From: Anticarsia gemmatalis
Lineage: Eukaryota; Arthropoda; Insecta; Lepidoptera; Erebidae
Length of the DNA stretch: 64,000 bases
Assembly (NCBI RefSeq): GCF_050436995.1
Contig: NC_134776.1
Span: 18,021,001-18,085,000, forward strand
Direction: 5' to 3'
A model generated the notes under the pieces. The model saw only the letters and a program-made list of their open reading frames with translations. It searched no databases and had not been told where the DNA came from. Of the stretch, positions 62,082 through 64,000 are shown piece by piece; position 1 is the first letter of the stretch, and each line of letters opens with the position of its first letter. The position numbers were made by a program, and so were the translations under genes.

Positions 62082-62821
62082 ATATCATCCAAAATGAGTA
62101 AGCTGTGCAGGCAGGTGTCTATCGAGTCCCCTGGACCTACCCTCAAGGAATGCGTCTTCAGTTTCGACGTTCCCGTACCTGATGTTCCCATGTATGGGGC
62201 CAGGATCCGCGTCGTTTACGCCGGGGCCTGCTACAGAGCCACCAAGACCCGCTCAGCGTCAGTCTGCAGCACATCTTCCATTTCTTCCATCGGCAGTCTT
62301 TCAGGAGAGATGGAAAACTTTGGTTTCCATACATCTACCCCAGCTCATATCGGTCTTCGTGACGGTGCTTTATTCCCGGGTTACGAAGTAGCCGGTGTTG
62401 TCGATGCTATCGGCAAGGCAGCTGAAAGAATCAATGGAATTAAGGAAGGATCTAGAATTGTCCTGTACCCTTATGAAGGCGTGCCTGCAGGGTATGCGGA
62501 GTACATCGTTGTTCCTGACTTCAAGTGCTTGGTGCCAGTCCCTGATGAGCTTCCATTGAGCATTGCAGCTATGCTTCCTACTGGTGCTTTGTTGGCCATG
62601 AATACGGTGAATACCGCTGGTGATTGCCTGAAGCAGGTGCTGGAGGGACCACAGAAGAAAGACAAGGCCACAGTGCTGATTGTTGGAACTGGTGGTCTGG
62701 CGCTGTGGGCTCTGCGCATCGCGACGCATTACTTCAGACATGGCCAGTACAACGACAGAATCAAGATCTCAGTGGCCACGCTGAAGGATGAAGGCTTCGT
62801 TCTGGCTAAGGAGTGTGAAGA
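62082..62821 (+). CDS. Medium-chain dehydrogenase/reductase, first coding exon
   Basis: A TTCTTTCACAG acceptor at 62081 precedes 12 untranslated bases and the ATG at 62094; 242 codons and two bases follow to a GA|GTAAGT donor. The protein begins MSKLCRQVSIES. A GroES-like part has a Ser-rich insertion (residues 54-72) and FPGYEVAGVVDAIG (about 94-107), where zinc alcohol dehydrogenases have GHE; here the His is Tyr. No four-Cys structural zinc loop follows. A nucleotide-binding segment, VLIVGTGGLALWALRIA (194-210), is a Rossmann GxGGxxx motif for NAD(P). It is therefore an MDR-superfamily oxidoreductase that probably works without the usual catalytic and structural zinc. The substrate is unknown. 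At least one non-coding exon lies upstream and the gene runs past the window. Confidence 0.85.
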
Positions 62822-63284
62822 GTAAGTCACTTTTCATTTTAAATCTTGTAGAAAAATATCTTTCATGAGCTAGTAGCAGATATTTATAACAACTAATAAT
62901 TTGTTGGCTAGTTTAACAGCACTCCCACACTAGGTAATCATTCATTCACTTCTTGTTCATCACTACTTGCCCGACACGTTTTAAACATCGTTATGTCTAT
63001 AGTACTACTCTCATTATGTAACATAGCCAACACCACATTACCTAAACTATGTACTAACGTCATTCATATTCTCTTTATTTCATTGCTAACTTCTGCTGGC
63101 GATTTCATCCATGTCAAAATATTTCCAGCCATATAAAGTAAGTATCCTATGTCATTATCGATGTCATAAAACTATTTGTGTACCAATTTCATCAAATCCA
63201 TTTAGTAGTATTCGTGTAAAAATATCAAATATAGTAAATCCATCCCCACTAACTTTCCTATCTAAATATTATATAACATAAAGG

Positions 63285-63515
63285 TAAGGACTGACTGACA
63301 TAGTGATCTATCAACGCACAGCCCAAACCACTGGGCGGGTCGGGCTGAATTTTTTCATGCCCATGTCTATCATCTACCGGATGTTAAACATAGGCCCTGC
63401 ATCCGCTAAGAAAGGATTTTGATCAATTCTACCCTCAAGGGGACAAAATAGGGGACGATATTTTTTTTAAATATCCTAAGTCACAAACCACGCGAACGAA
63501 ATGCGGGCAAAAGCT
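63285..63515 (+). mobile_element. Interspersed repeat body without hairpin
   Basis: GACTGACTGACATAGTGATC leads directly into CTATCAACGCACAGCCCAAA and ends near CCACGCGAACGAAATGCGGG. It is colinear with the body at 7385-7570, but the hairpin found there (7268-7384) is absent. Confidence 0.7.
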
Positions 63516-63578
63516 ATTTATAATATGAATAAGACAATCAGTAACATTAATCTCAGTTTTATCATGGCATATTTCATC

Positions 63579-63745
63579 GACTGCCTCCGTGGCGCAGTGG
63601 TTTAGGTCACCACGCCGCTACCAATGCGTCGGGAGGTCGATAATTGTTTCGGGTCTGATTGTACTTTGTGTCCGTTGTTTGTATGTTTATAAAAGTTCCC
63701 GCGACACGAGACCAATTCTTAGTGCGGGATCTTTTAAAAGCAAAA
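63579..63745 (+). mobile_element. tRNA-derived SINE, copy with B box deleted
   Basis: Same family as 4723-4974: it starts GACTGCCTCCGTGGCGCAGT and ends around TTCTTAGTGCGGGATC. Compared with that copy, a block of about 48 bases containing the B box (corresponding to 4782-4830) is missing. It ends about 27 bases before the acceptor at 63772. Confidence 0.8.
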
Positions 63746-63772
63746 ACCACAATTGTGCGATGTTTACTACAG

Positions 63773-63920
63773 AGTGAACGTGGTCCAGTGGACAGAGGAC
63801 CTCTATGAGAAGCAGCTGATAGAGAGGACCACTGACGCGTGCGGTGGACCTGTCGATGTGGTGCTCAACTTTGGCACCACTTCCCGGTCTTTGCATCGCT
63901 CCCTCCAGTGTCTGGCTCCT
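63773..63920 (+). CDS. Medium-chain dehydrogenase/reductase, second coding exon
   Basis: After a TTTACTACAG acceptor, one base completes the Glu codon from 62821 and 49 codons follow to a CCT|GTAAGT donor. VNVVQWTEDLYEKQLIERTT and GGPVDVVLNFGTTSRSLHRS continue the nucleotide-binding domain: VDVVLNFG corresponds to the strand where MDR enzymes carry VDVVxD-type residues next to the cofactor, and RSLHRSLQCLAP leads into the next helix. The remaining exons lie outside the window. Confidence 0.85.
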
Positions 63921-64000
63921 GTAAGTAGAACCTTTAATATAGATGTCAGTGTCCATGCTGTACTTTTATAGATAAATCTTTTGTTTTAGATAGGTTAAGT

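Larger units (their letters stand above)
62822..63772. other. Intron of the dehydrogenase gene
   Basis: A 951-base intron with a body-only copy of the GATCTATCAACGCACAGCCC repeat (about 63285-63515) and a SINE (63579-63745) close to the 3' splice site. The first 450 bases hold nothing recognisable. Confidence 0.8.

Noticed and set aside
62370..62741. Minus-strand open frames over the dehydrogenase exon
   Set aside because: They are shadows of the dehydrogenase reading frame.

Overview
The window looks like nuclear DNA from an insect, most probably a moth or butterfly (Lepidoptera). It is AT-rich, its genes are split by introns of hundreds of bases to several kilobases, and it carries dispersed repeats of the kind common in lepidopteran genomes: tRNA-derived SINEs, short non-LTR-type tails ending near AATATTAGTATAGAT, and foldback MITEs. 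The species cannot be named from the sequence. No prokaryotic feature, CRISPR array or rRNA gene was seen. I could not find a convincing functional tRNA gene; the tRNA-like pieces all look like SINE heads.

Three protein-coding loci can be read. (1) Plus strand, from before position 1 to at least 15380: the 3' half of a non-receptor tyrosine phosphatase of the PTP1B/TC-PTP type (fly Ptp61F). Exons are 1897-2122 (WPD loop and catalytic P-loop), 3678-3839 (Q-loop helices), 9255-9390 (proline-rich tail) and 9674 onward. The last exon has two fates. Read to its own stop at 10350, it gives a soluble tail with a hexapeptide repeat. Spliced at 9806 to 15188-15380, it gives a hydrophobic C-terminal anchor. 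(2) Minus strand, about 39035 down to 25568: a BTB/POZ transcription factor with shared exons 38859-39035, 37616-37747, 36713-36879, 36033-36198 and 35423-35492. It has two reading-frame-compatible 3' ends: a terminal exon with a pipsqueak-type helix-turn-helix (33411-34024), or two further exons (28021-28229 and 25568-25924) ending in a Cys/His zinc ribbon of the type found at the C-terminus of piggyBac-like transposases. (3) Plus strand, 62094 to beyond the window: the first two coding exons of a medium-chain dehydrogenase/reductase lacking the usual zinc-ligand residues.

The remaining DNA is intronic or intergenic. 15.4-25.5 kb holds the 3' side of the phosphatase gene and a quiet AT-rich spacer between two convergent genes. 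39-62 kb lies between the divergently oriented BTB gene and dehydrogenase gene, and must contain their unseen 5' exons and promoters. Repeats cluster in the introns (3.8-9.2 kb, 25.9-28.0 kb, 34.0-35.4 kb) and in this upstream stretch (40-62 kb).

The most interesting item is the BTB locus, where alternative splicing appears to exchange a Psq DNA-binding domain for a transposase-type zinc ribbon. Next are the phosphatase gene's two C-termini and a possible internal first exon near 3144. All exon boundaries come from reading splice sites and phases by eye; no alignment or transcript evidence was available.
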